Source of the DNA: Antedon mediterranea
Taxonomy: Eukaryota > Echinodermata > Crinoidea > Comatulida > Antedonidae
NCBI RefSeq assembly: GCF_964355755.1
Contig: NC_092670.1
Location: 21,327,201 to 21,391,200 of the forward strand
Length of the DNA: 64,000 bases
Direction of reading: 5' to 3'
Shown: piece after piece, positions 37,738 through 50,235 of the stretch
Position numbering within the stretch: the stretch's first letter is position 1
Layout: every line of letters begins with the position of its first letter
Position numbers and translations under genes: made by a program
Notes under the pieces: generated by a model
Told to the model about the DNA's origin: nothing
Databases searched by the model: none
Seen by the model: the letters and a program-made list of their open reading frames with translations, nothing else

Positions 37738-39361
37738 TTTCTATTGCAAATTATTAGTTGTTTATGTAAAAAGTAATGTGCAAATTAGTTATAACATTTC
37801 GGCAGTATCCAGCTCAGTGACATTTTCGATTGTGTAACATGTAGGCCTAAAATATATTTTTGTAATGAATTCTATTTCGACCTAAGAGAAAAACAAGTGT
37901 GTGTTAAATAATGTGTGTGTTTGTATAAATTGTAAATAAAGAATGATATATACGTTTTTACTAATTTGTCAATGATATTATGCTTATAATAATAATCATC
38001 ATTATTGTAAAACTGAATAATTTTCTTGTTAAATTATGTAAATTCATCTTTGTAAAATAATGTGTAAATAAAGTATATGCATATTTATTGTACCACCATC
38101 CGTGTCTCTTCAAACTATCTTGACGCGAATCATAATGGTGTCTTTACTTGCATCGAATAAACTAATAGGCCTTATTATACCTATATTTTTTTATTTATGG
38201 GTTTCTTCCATCTTTATTCATTCATTAATGTAAGCATTTGCAGTATTATTATATATTTTATTTAATTTCTCTTATTTTGGACTTCATATCCATAAAAGGG
38301 AGAGACACACCTTACCGGTGACAGCGTTTTGTTTAATGCTTTTGTCTCTCCTCGGCTTCGTGTCTTGTCCTTCATATATTTATTTTTCTATGTTTTTGTA
38401 ACTATTAGTTTATGTTTATTGCCGAAATGAATAAAAATAGAATAAACGGTACATAAACAAAGGTTACTCAACAATCTGACAACAGCCTACATTTAAGTTG
38501 ACTTCACTAAAAAAGAAAAACCTTTTTTCTAAAGCTTCGATTCAGCTATAGCATTTTCGTTCAGAACGCACTAGTGGGTTTAAGCAAGAAATAATTTCAC
38601 TCTTTTAATAAAGGTATCTATTTGAAAGTTAATATTGTATGCCGTTCTATCAACACTAAATTTGGAAGGAAGATATGGTCGAACTTTATGTTGCGTAGGA
38701 ATTAAGGCGGCAGATAACTGGGGTACATTTGTAAAATTGCCGTTTAGATCTCATAAGCAAATGGTGGCAGTATTCCAAATTCTTTCAAAAATGTCCAAAA
38801 GTTACATCTGTATGCAAAAAAATAAGAGAAGAAACAATTCATAAACAACATAGCAGCACAGAAAGTTACAAGTATTTAATCATTGGAAGGAAAGGCGAAA
38901 ACGGTAATAATTTCTTTGTCATTTTTAGGATTGTCTCCTTAATAGCACAACAACTGGTTTAATAAGAGTTTAGTTCATTCTTATTCTATGCATTATCAAC
39001 ATAGGCCTAACTGATTAGTTCTATATAATAGATTAATGTCGTTTGACGGGAGGTGGTCAAACTTGTGTTTCTATATTTAACCAAGGCAATCAAACACCTC
39101 AACAAAAATATTGAATGGAGAGCTGCTGAGATAGGCAAAAGAAATATTTTTGTTAAAAGTAAAAGAAATTCTAAATTAATATCAGTAGCTAACGATAAAA
39201 GGTGGAAATTATATGCTTGTCTTATATACAAAGTTAAAACAATAACGGAAACAAACAATATTATTAAAGATGAAGTTTCAACAAAAATTGAATCGAAAAA
39301 AAAATGTATTTACCTGAAAATACTGTAATTTAAAGAAAAAAATGGTCTTTGGTTGGTTTGA

Positions 39362-39461
39362 CCTCTTTATGTGAGAAAACATTATTTAAACATGGTAGTG
39401 ATATTACATCATCATGTCCATATATGGGCACATCACGTATTTTTGTCACTTAAAGTTGAAG
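39362..39461. mobile_element. MITE family A, decayed copy
   Basis: Only the core GGTAGTGATATTACATCATC, ATGTCCATATATGGGCACAT and GTCACTTAAAGTTGA are recognisable. Both ends are eroded. Confidence 0.55.
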
Positions 39462-40029
39462 TCTTATTGATATTTAAAAATTAGTTTGAATTATTTGCAT
39501 TTGTTGACAGTTTGTACTGCAAAATGCAAGGATTGAATCCTACAATAAAAATCCGACATTAAAAAATGATTACTTTCCATTGTTTTCTGATGTTTATTTT
39601 ACAGTATAGGTCTAGTTTAACATGAAAATATAATTGTAATTACGGATAGTGTACAACTTTGTTGGATGAAATTTGATCAAAAATTAGATCGAAAAACAAC
39701 ACTGAAAAATTGTATTTAACCAAAATTAAATTGTAACTGTATTTTGTCTTGTTAAATAAGCAAAACATTTGTTTTGTTTGATTTTTTGGTGTTTTTTTTT
39801 TTTTTTTGGCAAAAGTGAGTTTTCTAAAACTAAAAAATGGCCAATTCAAATTTAGATTCATCTTTTTAAAAATAAAGTTAAGGGGTTTTTTGCGCTACTT
39901 ATTAAAAGCTCTGATAGTCATTACATTGTATTTATTGTCTATTATAAACATTCCAATACAGATCTTTGTGTATCCGAGCCAACTCCTTGGTCAGAAAATT
40001 TTTTATGTGTTCTATCAATGTGAAATGTG

Positions 40030-40343
40030 TTTTATTTAGAACATATTGTGTAAATATGTATTGTGCTACATTATGTTGCAACTATAATCAAGGTACCTTG
40101 CGATCTCTCCAGGTATGCTACAATAATGGTTTAAGAATGTTGTTGCAAAGGCCTCGACATTGCAGTGCCAGCCTCATGTTTACGGAATGTAGAATTCCCT
40201 CTTTTGATGAATTGTTAAGAATATCAATATATGGCCTGATGTGTAGACTTAATGCAAGCAAAAATATTTTAATCTCAACGATTATAAGCAACGTCTTAGT
40301 TAAGTCGAAGATGCTCTCCAGATGGAATGTCATCCTGAGATGA
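40030..40343 (+). pseudogene. non-LTR retrotransposon (LINE) reverse transcriptase C-terminal fragment
   Basis: The open frame reads FRTYCVNMYCATLCC, LRSLQVCYNNGLRMLLQRP, CSASLMF, then PSFDELLRISIYGLMCRL. This is the pattern seen after the catalytic core of many LINE reverse transcriptases (YN..R.LL..P...SAS.MF......F..LLR). The polymerase and endonuclease domains are absent upstream. The element therefore appears 5'-truncated, as is usual for LINEs. The frame ends at 40343, and an AT-rich 3' tail with AATAAA near 40418 follows. Confidence 0.7.
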
Positions 40344-41547
40344 GTACTAGTAATTTTGTTTATTTTATTTATTTCATTTATATGTAATTTACTTTCTATG
40401 GACCAGAGTTTCCGAAATAAAAGATTGAATGAAACCCTTTATGATAACACTCACTAATATATAACTGCTTTATAATAGGCACTTGTGGGGCTTATACAAT
40501 TATTACGTATAGCCTATAAACTCATCGCCGGGTTAACCAGAGCGGGCGCATGTTATTATTCCAAACGGTCTATATCATCATCTTATAATAGTTTACAATT
40601 TCAAATACAGTATATTTAAAAATGTATTGCTCCACAAAAACATGAAATAAGAAGATTAATTAAATCATACTTTTGAATAGGTTTTTTTGTAGTTTTAATA
40701 AAGTTAATCCCTTCCATAAAAAAAATGTTTTCTCATATAATTGACAACATAAATGGTCAAATTTGACCATTTTTTGTTTGAAATAACAGTTTTTCAGGGA
40801 AATAAATTTGTTTTCGATTTATTTTTTGTTCAAAGTGGATAACTACAGTATTATGTGACATTAAAATGGCATATTAAAAAAAAATGTTCATGGGGGACAA
40901 TACATCTTCAAGTGACTTTTTTTAGTATGTTTTTGTCTCTTATACAGAGGAGTGCAAACCTGCCATCTCATGTTCGGTAATACGGAGATACAGGTATAAT
41001 ACATTGGAGCAACAAATGGTGCAAATAAAAAACAGTTTCTGAGTGTTAAACAAACTGAATGCTAATATATACAATATAACAACAAATTTTATTTTTAATA
41101 TTTATTTTTCCTAATCATAATTTATTGGGTATTCATGCAGTCTACAAAATAGATTAGAGCAATCAGATTGTGAGAATAGTCTAATCATCAAGCAATTATA
41201 TTGTTGCATGATGTTATCAATAAATTGATAGGCAGCCTTCGATTTGAGATGACCTAGGACCTGTACGCATAATGGTATCATTGGTCGTCGGCTGCACACA
41301 ATGAATTATAATGACGCAACTAGTTCCCAGGTCGTCGCAAATCGAAAGAGCCAAGTTGCATACGTCATCATTGTCATACTTACAGGCAGTATGCCTACAA
41401 TTAGATTGTGTGTTGTTTGGGCCTATATCCAACAAATTTGATAAATTATGTTAAAGACAATTATATTGTTAATCAGTATCAAGAATAATAAGTACTGTTT
41501 GTTGTTGTTTGAGTTAATTACAGTACAGTTGATACTGTATAATTTAA

Positions 41548-41692
41548 TCGTGGTTCGCACTAGGACGCAACATAAGGATGTAAGCGCAACGCAAGCAAAT
41601 TGACCAATGACAAGCAACAGTTTGGATAATTCATCGCTTTGTGATTGGTCAAGTTACATACATTGTGCTTACGGCGTTGCAGAAACCAAGCT
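41548..41692. mobile_element. MITE family B copy
   Basis: GTGGTTCGCACTAGGACGCA at the left, AAGCGCAACGCAAGC inside and GGCGTTGCAGAAACCAAGC at the right match the family ends. Flanked by TTAA-type sequence. Confidence 0.7.
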
Positions 41693-41986
41693 TTAAACAA
41701 CTGCTAGGCTATTATTGAAATCAGTAAATTTTAAATTTTCCCTACCCTACCTTCACCCATTTTCACTCACACACACACCTCAATGAATATTCATGAAGTA
41801 ACAATTTTACCCATAAGCATTGCAGCATTTTGTTAGGGTGCATGATGGGTAATGGCAGTTTCAATTATGCTGCATATTCATGTGTTGTGTATTACATATA
41901 CAATTTTTTTCCCAAATTGGATGGATTAACATTTCGATCAAATTTTATTCCAGTGCATCCGAGTCACTGTACTGTATTATATCATC

Positions 41987-42133
41987 CCAGTATCACAGCC
42001 AAATTCTGTAATACAGTGTCACATATGCATCACATGTGGTGCCTTTCACTCTGTTAAAGTTAGGTTTATAGCCTATGATACGGGCATGTGATGCATATAT
42101 GACATTGTATCACAGAATTTGCCATGATACTGG
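41987..42133. repeat. long hairpin just downstream of the UBE2S stop codon
   Basis: A left arm of about 50 bases (CCAGTATCAC...ATGCATCACATG) pairs with the right arm ending at 42133 (CATGTGATGC...GATACTGG), with a loop of about 45 bases. Pairing is imperfect, with several mismatches. It lies 120-270 bases after the UBE2S stop on the minus strand, likely in the 3' untranslated region if the TTTATT complement near 41946 is its poly(A) signal. Confidence 0.65.
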
Positions 42134-42254
42134 AAAATTATAGATACATTATCAAGAATCAGCTGTCCAGTTTTAGATTAAATTTTACTCCTTTTTTCAA
42201 TGTATGTGAAACACGCAACATTTACAAATTATATACATCTGTCCGTCAACAATG

Positions 42255-44847
42255 TCATAACCGCTTCAGCGTTCTCTTTTTATCTCGTTTTTTCTTTTCC
42301 GCGACTTTTTTATCACTGGCATGTTTTTTCGCTGATGGTCCTTCCATGCTAGATGAGTGACTACCTTCTGGTTTTGTTCGAGAATCTTTGGAAGATCGAC
42401 ATGGTGGTAACGCATGTATTTCGGTCATCATTTTGGCGCGTTTAAAATAATCATCGTACTGTTCTAGTAATAACTTGCCCGCCTCTTCGTTTAGTGCAGA
42501 TTCAGGATTTGGGTAAATTAATAAACATTTTACGGTCTAAGGAGAAAAAAATGTCCATAATGAATTTTAAAACAGTTAAACAAATTACATATTGTAATAA
42601 CCAATAAAACAAAACAAAAAAACGTACCAACAAAAGCTGTTTGATTCCCAAGTCTGCTTTCCAATCTTTCTTTAATGTGTTGACACAGATTTCACCGTTA
42701 CTAGCCACGTTGGGATGGAACACTTTGGTGACAAAGAAACCTTTTGGCGGAGATTGTGGGAAATCTCGTCCAAGAACAAGTTTAATTCTAAATTGACCGC
42801 CTGCATATGGTGTTCCAGCTAAAAAAGAAAAAAATCTAAATAAATAACCAAATACTGTATATATTACTGTATACGTTAATATATTTAGCAGTTATTTTAT
42901 TTTCGGCTAAAAAGCAATTGGCATGGATAATTTTTATAAAAGGACAAAAATGTGTTGTTTATTAATGCATGCAATAGTGAGGAATGTTAACCACAGTAAC
43001 TACTTTATTAATACACTTACATGGACCTTCTATTGTGGCCTGGATATCTGTGATATCATTCTCACTTGCTAGAACTTTAATGCCCTCAGGTGGGTCAGAC
43101 ATTAATTCCATTACCTCTTTGGCTACACGCCTTATTATTTGAGGCGAAAGGTTTTCGACATTAGAACTCTGCTATTATGAAAAAAGAAAGTATAATTTTA
43201 TAATTAATGTATACAAAGTATCTTAAAAATTAAGAAGTTTTCATTTGTGTTTTAAATAAAAATATGGTTTGAAATGAGAAGTCTAAAAAAGAAAATTTAA
43301 ATCTAATTATTTAATAATTCCCACGCACCAAAAATCTCACACATATTTAACAATCTCAATTTTTGTTTTCATGCCTAGAATCACTGATGCTCTAGTTCCA
43401 CAACAACGTTAAAAAAAAATTTTTTGGGCAATGGGAGTTTCATACCAGGAATGCTTCGGCCATGTGCGCAGACGTTTCGACCCAGTCATCGGAGATATTG
43501 CATCCTAATTTAGCCCGTAAATGGGAAATCTCAAGGCAGCAGTAACATCAAAGTTGACACGTATGCAACAATCAAAATAGGCTACACCCACTGTCAAACA
43601 TTGTACGCCGTGGTTAGGATTCCGGCACCGGAACTCAAATGCCCACCGTTAGGGAATCCGACACGCTATTGCGCATGCCCAGAGACTAATGCCACACACC
43701 ACACCTGCACCACCGAGAGTCGGAGTGTTTATAGGGATTTACTGTAGTTAGTCGTTGGGCGAGCGAGGGAGCGATGGATGAAACTTGGCCTAGGCCATAC
43801 ATGAATTAATAATTAAAATACGACTACGCCACGCATTAAAATAATTATGATATTGATAAGAATCAGTATCTATTTAAGAATTGTATGCTGTAATTTTATT
43901 AGACAGAAGAAGTATGAAGTTCGGAACGGGAGAAAAACACATGTATATAGGACCACAATGGAAATAAGTTTGCCGTATCGGTACTTTATTGTGTTTTTAT
44001 CCTATGATTTTTTTCAGAATACAGAAACACAGGCCTGCCCAGTGTCATAATGCGTATTTCAAGAAATGAGCGTAGCGTTGTGACCCCAACTTCTCGAACA
44101 GTTCTGTATTTTCACATCTGCGCGGCAACTGCCGTCAACAAATCAACTTGTATATGATTGCATGTTATGTACAGTATAATGCGTTATATGAAATCTTTTA
44201 TTTTGTACTTGAAAAATCATAAAACTAGTCATGTAATTATATAAATCATTATATGAAGTTTATATATGAATGAAGCAACCACTCCTTTAATTACGAAATA
44301 AATAGGCCCACTGGTCACGTCTAACTGGTAGGCCTACTTACTAGTATTAGTGGCCTATTAGTAGGCATCTACACTAGTTCGCCGTGGCGCGCGCAGCTAT
44401 TAAAAATGATCTATCGCTATTTAGTCTGTATAGAGTCACCGATTACCTCGCTCTGGGCATGCGCAATAGCGTGTCGGATTCCGTAACGCTGGGCAGTTGA
44501 GTTCCGGTGCCGGAATCCTAACCATGGCGAACATTGTATTGACCCAGATGGGCCTTACGTAGGCACTCAGGCTAAATTGATCTAATTAAATGAGCCTACG
44601 CCTCTAACATAGCCTGTGAATTACCATCCTAGCTAGGCCTCTATCTAGGCCCTAGTTGAATTTAGGCTAGGCCTAGCCTAGTCGATGTGGGGCTAAGCCT
44701 AGCCTAGGCCTAGGTAGGCGCGGCCTAGAGCTAGGAGCTTTAGCCTATAGAGAGGCTATCTTTTTATCAACGCAAAACAAAATAAATCGACATATGAGCA
44801 ATGAACTGACACATTCCAGTCAACCATAATTCACTTACACTAGCCAT
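42255..44847 (-). CDS. UBE2S: ubiquitin-conjugating enzyme E2 S
   Basis: E2 enzyme that works with the anaphase-promoting complex to extend Lys11-linked ubiquitin chains. Four exons on the minus strand: 44839-44847 (ATG plus two codons), 43021-43168, 42628-42818 and 42255-42536. They total 209 aa, all in phase; an alternative acceptor three bases upstream (43171) would add one Gln. N-terminal [17 protein letters not shown]. The UBC fold contains [23 protein letters not shown] and the HPN motif ([14 protein letters not shown]) with the catalytic Cys near residue 97. It continues with [20 protein letters not shown]. The C-terminal tail (after about 160) is Lys/Arg-rich and ends RTLKRL, as expected for the APC/C-binding peptide of UBE2S. 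That tail separates it from other E2s. Intron 1 (about 1.7 kb) contains a 924-base inverted-repeat element. The first exon codes only three residues, and the promoter lies above 44850. Confidence 0.95.
43606..44529. mobile_element. 924-base DNA transposon with long terminal inverted repeats, Mutator-like by target duplication
   Basis: Terminal inverted repeats of roughly 75-80 bases. The left starts CGCCGTGGTTAGGATTCCGG, and the complement of the right end starts CGCCATGGTTAGGATTCCGG; both continue through GACACGCTATTGCGCATGCC. A perfect 9-base direct repeat AACATTGTA flanks the element at 43597-43605 and 44530-44538. Long inverted repeats with a 9-base duplication are typical of Mutator-like elements. 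No transposase-sized ORF lies inside (longest 67 codons, 43847-44050), so it is non-autonomous. Located in UBE2S intron 1. Confidence 0.85.
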
Positions 44848-45704
44848 AGTACTTTTAAAAAGAAAAATAATTATATTATAACACCAGATTTTAGTAGAAT
44901 TCCGGACTTCCTTCTGGTACCAAACGTCTTTCTTTTGTTTTGCTAACTTGTCAATTTAAAAATCGGAATACAAATTTACGAAATGACCAATCAGCTTGCA
45001 GATATTTTGACCTCTAAACAGGAAGTTGGCATTAGCCAAAAAGAAATATAAATACTTAATTTACTTACTATGTGAACATGTACCTAATCTTAAGAAGTTT
45101 AATTAATAACTTATTACTAAATGTATATATACTTATTGTTAACAAATTATTGTAGTACTAGAACGAACATAATAACGTGACCCCACGTCGTAAATAGAGA
45201 GGTCGTGACCATGTCAAACATGATGTCATGTTTCATATTTTGCATAGACGAAAGGCGGACGGGCTGGATGGGGCGAGCCACTGCACTGGTATAAAGTATA
45301 GGAGGAGGCCAGGAAGTACAATTGATGTTTTTATAAGCCTACCCAACTATGGGAACATTTTTGTATTAATTAGAAAACTCAAAGGTAAACCATTGAATAT
45401 TGTGTATATTTTGAATGACTGATCTATGATTAATACGTATAAAATAGCAAGTCATTTTTTGTCAACAGCAAATTGTTGATGTTTATGTGTAGGCTGCATA
45501 AATAGGCCCAGGCCTAGCCTAGCCTAGGCCTAAGTCAATCAATCAGACAGCAGGCTAGAGAGAGGGTAAGTTTAGGGCCTACCTACTAACTAGATAAGAA
45601 ATGTTCTGCCGAGCCTAGGCTACTACTACTCTAGCTAGGCCTACCTAACTGACCTAGGCCTAAAGCAGACTCTATAGGCTTGGATTTGGGAAATGAAGTA
45701 TAAT

Positions 45705-46503
45705 TGTTATGCGCGATTTGAACGATTTGCGCAATTTGAAATTGCGCAAAAAAAATCCTTGCGCAATTTGAATTGAAACATGTGTTTCAAATTGCGCAAG
45801 CAACGTATTAAATTGCGCAAGTAATCTGCAAATTGCGCAAGGTTTTTCGACAGATTGTGAAATCATGCACACCCATATTTTTATAGTAATTTCTAAGAAT
45901 GATTCAAACTTAAAGATAAATATCGCATTTCCTTATTTTAGTACTGCAAATATTGTTATAAGTTAGCATACCGTCGAAGAACCGACGAAGGGAAACGAAG
46001 CGGTGGTGTTCCACCAGGCGGGCACGGCGCGGGCGGCCGTCTATACTACTCTAGCCTAGCTAGGGTCTGGACTACTGATACTGACTAGGTTACATGGCCT
46101 AGCTTAAACTAATATTAAAAACTTAAAAAGTGAGTTTTAAACATTATCTTCATTGAAATGGTCTTATTTATATAATAAAATACTAAATTTTAAACTCCTC
46201 TGCCTAGGCCTAGCCTAGCCATGTATGGGAAAATTTACAGTTCGTTTTCAAATTGCGCAAAGGTGTCATATTGCGCAAGAACTATCTTGCGCAATTTACA
46301 AATTGTGCAGCGCAATTTAAAATTGCGCAAAGATTTTCTTGCGCAATTTGAAATTGCGCAAGTTGATTGCGCAATTTGAAATTGCGCAAAAAAATCCTTG
46401 CGCAATTTTAAATTGCGCAAGAATTCTTTGCGCAATTTCAAATTGCGCAAGGATTTTTTTGCGCAATTTCAAATTGCGCAAATCGTTCAAATCGCGCATA
46501 ACA
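45705..46503. mobile_element. 799-base inverted-repeat element carrying about 20 TTGCGCAA palindromes
   Basis: Terminal inverted repeats of at least 60 bases start TGTTATGCGCGATTTGAACG on each strand, with TAAT directly repeated outside (45701-45704 and 46504-46507). TTGCGCAA occurs about 6 times in the left arm (45730-45840) and 14 times in the right (46250-46480), mostly as pairs separated by short AT-rich spacers. The centre (45970-46040) is GC-rich. The ORFs across the arms (45672-45872, 46235-46499) are translation artefacts of the repeat. No transposase is present. Confidence 0.8.
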
Positions 46504-46661
46504 TAATTATTAATTTTTAAATAAACTTGCAGGATAAATAATAATATAATATTAATAATAAAATTAAAATAAATACTAACTTGGCCTAGGCCTTTTTAGC
46601 CTACGCTAGGCCTAGAATTGTTTTTCTTGGAAATTTAAAAGTCATAATTGAATAAAAAAAA

Positions 46662-46910
46662 GCTGATTTTTAATTTATATAAATGAATATTGAATATTTT
46701 TTATATTAATGCTTATTATTCGATTTTAATGCCTAATGGATAACTACAATACATTTTTTATGGCACAATATTTTAGGCTATACACGAATTATAAATGCTG
46801 ATTTGTAATTTACAATTAAATGAATATTGAATTTTTTTTTTAATGCTTATTCGATTTTAATGGATAACTACAATACATTTTTTATGGCACAATATTTTAG
46901 GCTATACACG
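46662..46910 (+). repeat. direct tandem duplication, about 130 bases
   Basis: Copies at 46662-46787 and 46797-46910 share GAATATTGAAT, CGATTTTAATG and GGATAACTACAATACATTTT, ending TTTTAGGCTATACACGA. The second is shortened by small deletions. Confidence 0.8.
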
Positions 46911-47310
46911 ATATCTGTTATTTATTTAAAAAAAAAAGATTGAAGACTAAATATTAAAATCTGGCAGTATATTTATTATTCTCCTGTGTCTAATACGAAT
47001 GGTCTAGGACTACAGTAGGCTACCATGTACACTGACGTGTTTCCACATGTGATGACTGAAATAATTTGGTGATGAATTGAAAGATGAAATTGTTTACTAA
47101 AATTGTTCCTGACAAGATTCATATTTTTTATTTTCCTGGCATATTAAAGGGGAACTCGATTGCACAGATCAGGGAGTTTATTTTACAACTCCCTGCACTG
47201 ATCTAGCTAAGTATTCAAAATCATAACAAATCAGCTGACAATACTTTCACTGTTTAAGTACTGAACTGAATATAGCAAATTGGCAAGTAGAATCAGCTGC
47301 TTGGAATGAG

Positions 47311-47541
47311 TCTTAGCTCTGTCAAAATTAACTTTATGTGACAGAAACATGTGACATGATGTCATATCACTACCATATTTGGGCATATCACCCCCATATT
47401 TGGGCACATCAACACCATATTTGGGAACATCACCACCATATTTGGGCACATCACCACCATATTTGGGCACATCACCACCATATTTGGGCAAATCACTTTT
47501 TATTGTCAAACTTGGAAATGATAGTGTAGACAGAGCTTTAA
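47311..47541. mobile_element. MITE family A copy with internal 18-base tandem expansion
   Basis: The left end TTAGCTCTGTCAAAATTAAC (eroded) and right end GATAGTGTAGACAGAGCTTT match the family. Between about 47365 and 47490 the unit CACCATATTTGGGCACAT is repeated some seven times with few changes. Other copies have one to two units. The ORFs reading PYLGTSPPYLGT and its antisense come from this array and are not genes. Confidence 0.85.
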
Positions 47542-48750
47542 ACATTTTTTTAAAACAGTTGTAATACAAGAATCAGATGATTTATTTAATCACAAATGTG
47601 ATGTTTTACTTGAATTTTTAATTTGTGTTAGCGGAAAATTGCTATTAATTAACTGTTTTAGTACACAATGTTATTTGGTTTAAAGCTGTTTATTTTTGTA
47701 TATAAAACATAATAAATTGCATGTTTCTTGCATTAATTTAATATTGTAATTAAAATTATTATATATTGCATTGACATTGGCAAAGTACTGTAAACTATAT
47801 GATCTAAACCAATACTGCAATACTGTACGCATGTATAGTACTGTCTATGCAGTATCTGCTAATTTATTTATAGATTATAAGTCTTAAAATGTCAAGTATG
47901 TATTACTGTTGATAACATTCCAGTTAATCCCTACTTTTATTGTACATTAAATTAAAGGAATTGGGTTGATATATTTTGGATTATTTTTTGTGTTCAGTTG
48001 TGCGGCAGCACAATTTATTTAATATCTAATATACGGTCAAGATAAATACAAAATGATAATTTGAGTTGAAAATAAAACTGTAAATAAGGTCAACACCAGA
48101 AGAAAAACAATTGTTCTTATCCTGTTAGACCTTATATTTGGTAAATTAAATATATGGTTCAATATTAGTTCATATTTCTCCAAAATGAATTCATTTCAAA
48201 ACTCAAAATGTGTTTAGCAACAAAGAAAATGACAGCAATATTATTGTTATTACTCTGATGAACACTGATTATTTTATAAGCTGCAAACTAGGGATTTAGA
48301 AGGTAGATTTAAATATCAAGTTACTAGCAGGTATAGTTATGTCACTTGGCAGTGACTGATGATATGTTTTTAAACAGAACCTGAAAAATTTAAATATTAA
48401 AATTAGCTATTGTTATCTTAGCAATTGGACACTAATATGAATGTTATAATTTATTGTGGAATTAACCTATTTGATGGATTGACGTAGATTGTAACATTTT
48501 GTTTATGCACCCAGTCTATAAATATTGATGTTAGCAGTGTCAGTGTAATTAGTTACATTGTGTGACTTTAATGACCTTTATGTTAAATGCTAATGCAATT
48601 TTTAAAAATACATACAGATTCATAAAAAAATAAAAACATTTAAAAGACTTTCTAATCAATCTACTTAGCTTTCCTTCTTCAATTGCTATTCTGATGTTAT
48701 ATAAACAATAATAAAATTTACAATTTATTTATTATTTGTTTTTTTTTCAG

Positions 48751-48898
48751 AAAATATTGTGTACATGCTTTTAGTGTTATACAGTTACTGTAAAATCCCA
48801 TTTTATTGGAAGGAAAAACGCCTGTGAAAATGCTTTGTTATAGCTGATAATTAGCATATATTGTATTACACCTGGTTCATCCAGGTGGCCATCTGAAG
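48751..48898 (+). other. candidate non-coding exon
   Basis: Flanked by a strong acceptor (TTTTTTTTTCAG) and a donor (GAAGGTAAGAAC), with stops in all frames. It could be a 5' untranslated exon of the glutamine-rich gene downstream. Splice-site evidence only. Confidence 0.25.
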
Positions 48899-48989
48899 GT
48901 AAGAACAAGTTAAAAAATACCTTCTTTTAACTTAACGTTAGGAGGTAGAATTAGATTGCTAACTGTATCATTTGCCTGCATCCACTAAA

Positions 48990-49015
48990 GCTTGGTTCCC
49001 ACTAGCGGACGCAAT
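48990..49015. mobile_element. MITE family B, single-end remnant
   Basis: GCTTGGTTCCCACTAGCGGA followed by CGCAA matches the family end. Nothing of the rest is seen. Confidence 0.5.
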
Positions 49016-49761
49016 TGTTACAAAAATATATATCTGGTTGATTTGATATCCCATGGCCAATTTAAACCTATAATTTTGTATATTAAATTAGTGATATTTT
49101 ATTGGTTATAGAAGCTGATGACTTATCCTCCTTAATGGCGATTATATTAAGCATTAGGTTTCGTAAATTTTATTTGGAATACTAAAAACATGGTAGATAC
49201 AGTACAATGATACTTTTAGTTCCAATGAAAATTTATGCTTGACATCTTGTTTTGTTAGATTTTCATCATGCTTCATTTAAATTATTTATTATTTTGAACT
49301 GATGTTTAAATGAACCCATTAGATGGAAATGAACACAAGGATACAGTAAAAAGCACTAAAAGGCAAAGGTGAATTCTATTATTAAAGTATAATACTGATT
49401 TTGAGATATTTTAACACAAAAAATTGAATTTTCGTATACATTGCATCACTTTCAACCCAATAAAAAATAAAAAAATAATAATAACACATTGTTCATTAGT
49501 CTGCAAAGAGGCATACCTACTCTATGGCTATGGAGAGTAATTTATTAGTTAGATTTTTTAGCATAGTAGTAGGTAAGGTTTGCTAGTGGATACTAAAAGT
49601 AAATTTTAAGTCCACCCTCTCCCCTCTTCCCTTCCCCTCTCTCCCAAACTGAATGATGCTACATTATCCTCTTCTCTTGAACTTTTACTGCCCTTTTGAT
49701 GTAATTTGTATTACCTTGTTAGTAAGAAATTTATATTCTTCAAATGTCAAATTGTCTACAG

Positions 49762-49823
49762 CCCCAGAACGCATCTGCTTATCCTAGCATAGGTATCCCA
49801 TGAGTCACAGCTAATATTGCAAG
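49762..49823 (+). other. candidate non-coding exon
   Basis: Lies between acceptor ATTGTCTACAG and donor GCAAGGTGAGAA. Short, with stops in frame. May be another 5' untranslated exon of the downstream glutamine-rich gene. Low support. Confidence 0.22.
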
Positions 49824-49968
49824 GTGAGAAAGTTTTGGGATGACTGGAATCTGCATTTAGGTTGTGATTATTTTGTTATACAGTACTTTATTTACTTAAT
49901 TCCTTGTTAAATGTTACAAACATGTTTTTTTTTCAAACTGTATTAATATGTACTTGTCAATTGTATGA

Positions 49969-50235
49969 CCCACTATGCGACCCCGGGGTACGTCATTTGT
50001 CAGATGTGCGTCATACCTTATATGAATACCATGACGCACCCATGCATACAAAATATGATCATCACCCATTTTGAGGCACTGTGACCATGTTGTTTATGAT
50101 ATTTTGAGTGATAAAGTGACAGACATTGACACACCATCGTTCATTGATGTGACGTACTGTACCTTCTAGGATTTTGACATATTATTTGTAAATGACGTAC
50201 CCATAATGCACTTCTCCCGGGGGTCGTATAGTGGG
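49969..50235. mobile_element. 267-base inverted-repeat element (MITE)
   Basis: The left end CCCACTATGCGACCCCGGGG runs on to TACGTCATTT. The complement of the right end is CCCACTATACGACCCCCGGG, then a short insertion and TACGTCATTT. The interior is AT-rich with several TGCGTCAT/TGACGCA words. No clear target duplication and no ORF. Confidence 0.7.

Larger units (their letters stand above)
37738..41986. other. intergenic, no host gene seen
   Basis: Carries the last ADAMTS-type poly(A) signals, MITE relics and a LINE fragment. The ORFs at 38635-38844, 39053-39328 and 41217-41435 (minus, several Cys) match no family I recognise and lack splice or start context. Confidence 0.45.

Noticed and set aside
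41217-41435. Minus-strand ORF with several cysteines
   Set aside because: Overlaps another ORF in a different frame, has no recognised motif and no flanking splice sites; left unassigned.
46235-46499. ORFs with RNLKLRK or AQFEIAQ repeats
   Set aside because: Artefacts of the TTGCGCAA palindrome array; open on the minus strand only because of the repeat period.
47338-47569. ORFs encoding PYLGTSPPYLGT or VPKYGGD repeats
   Set aside because: They read through the 18-base tandem array of a MITE on both strands and in several frames; the terminal inverted repeats explain the sequence.
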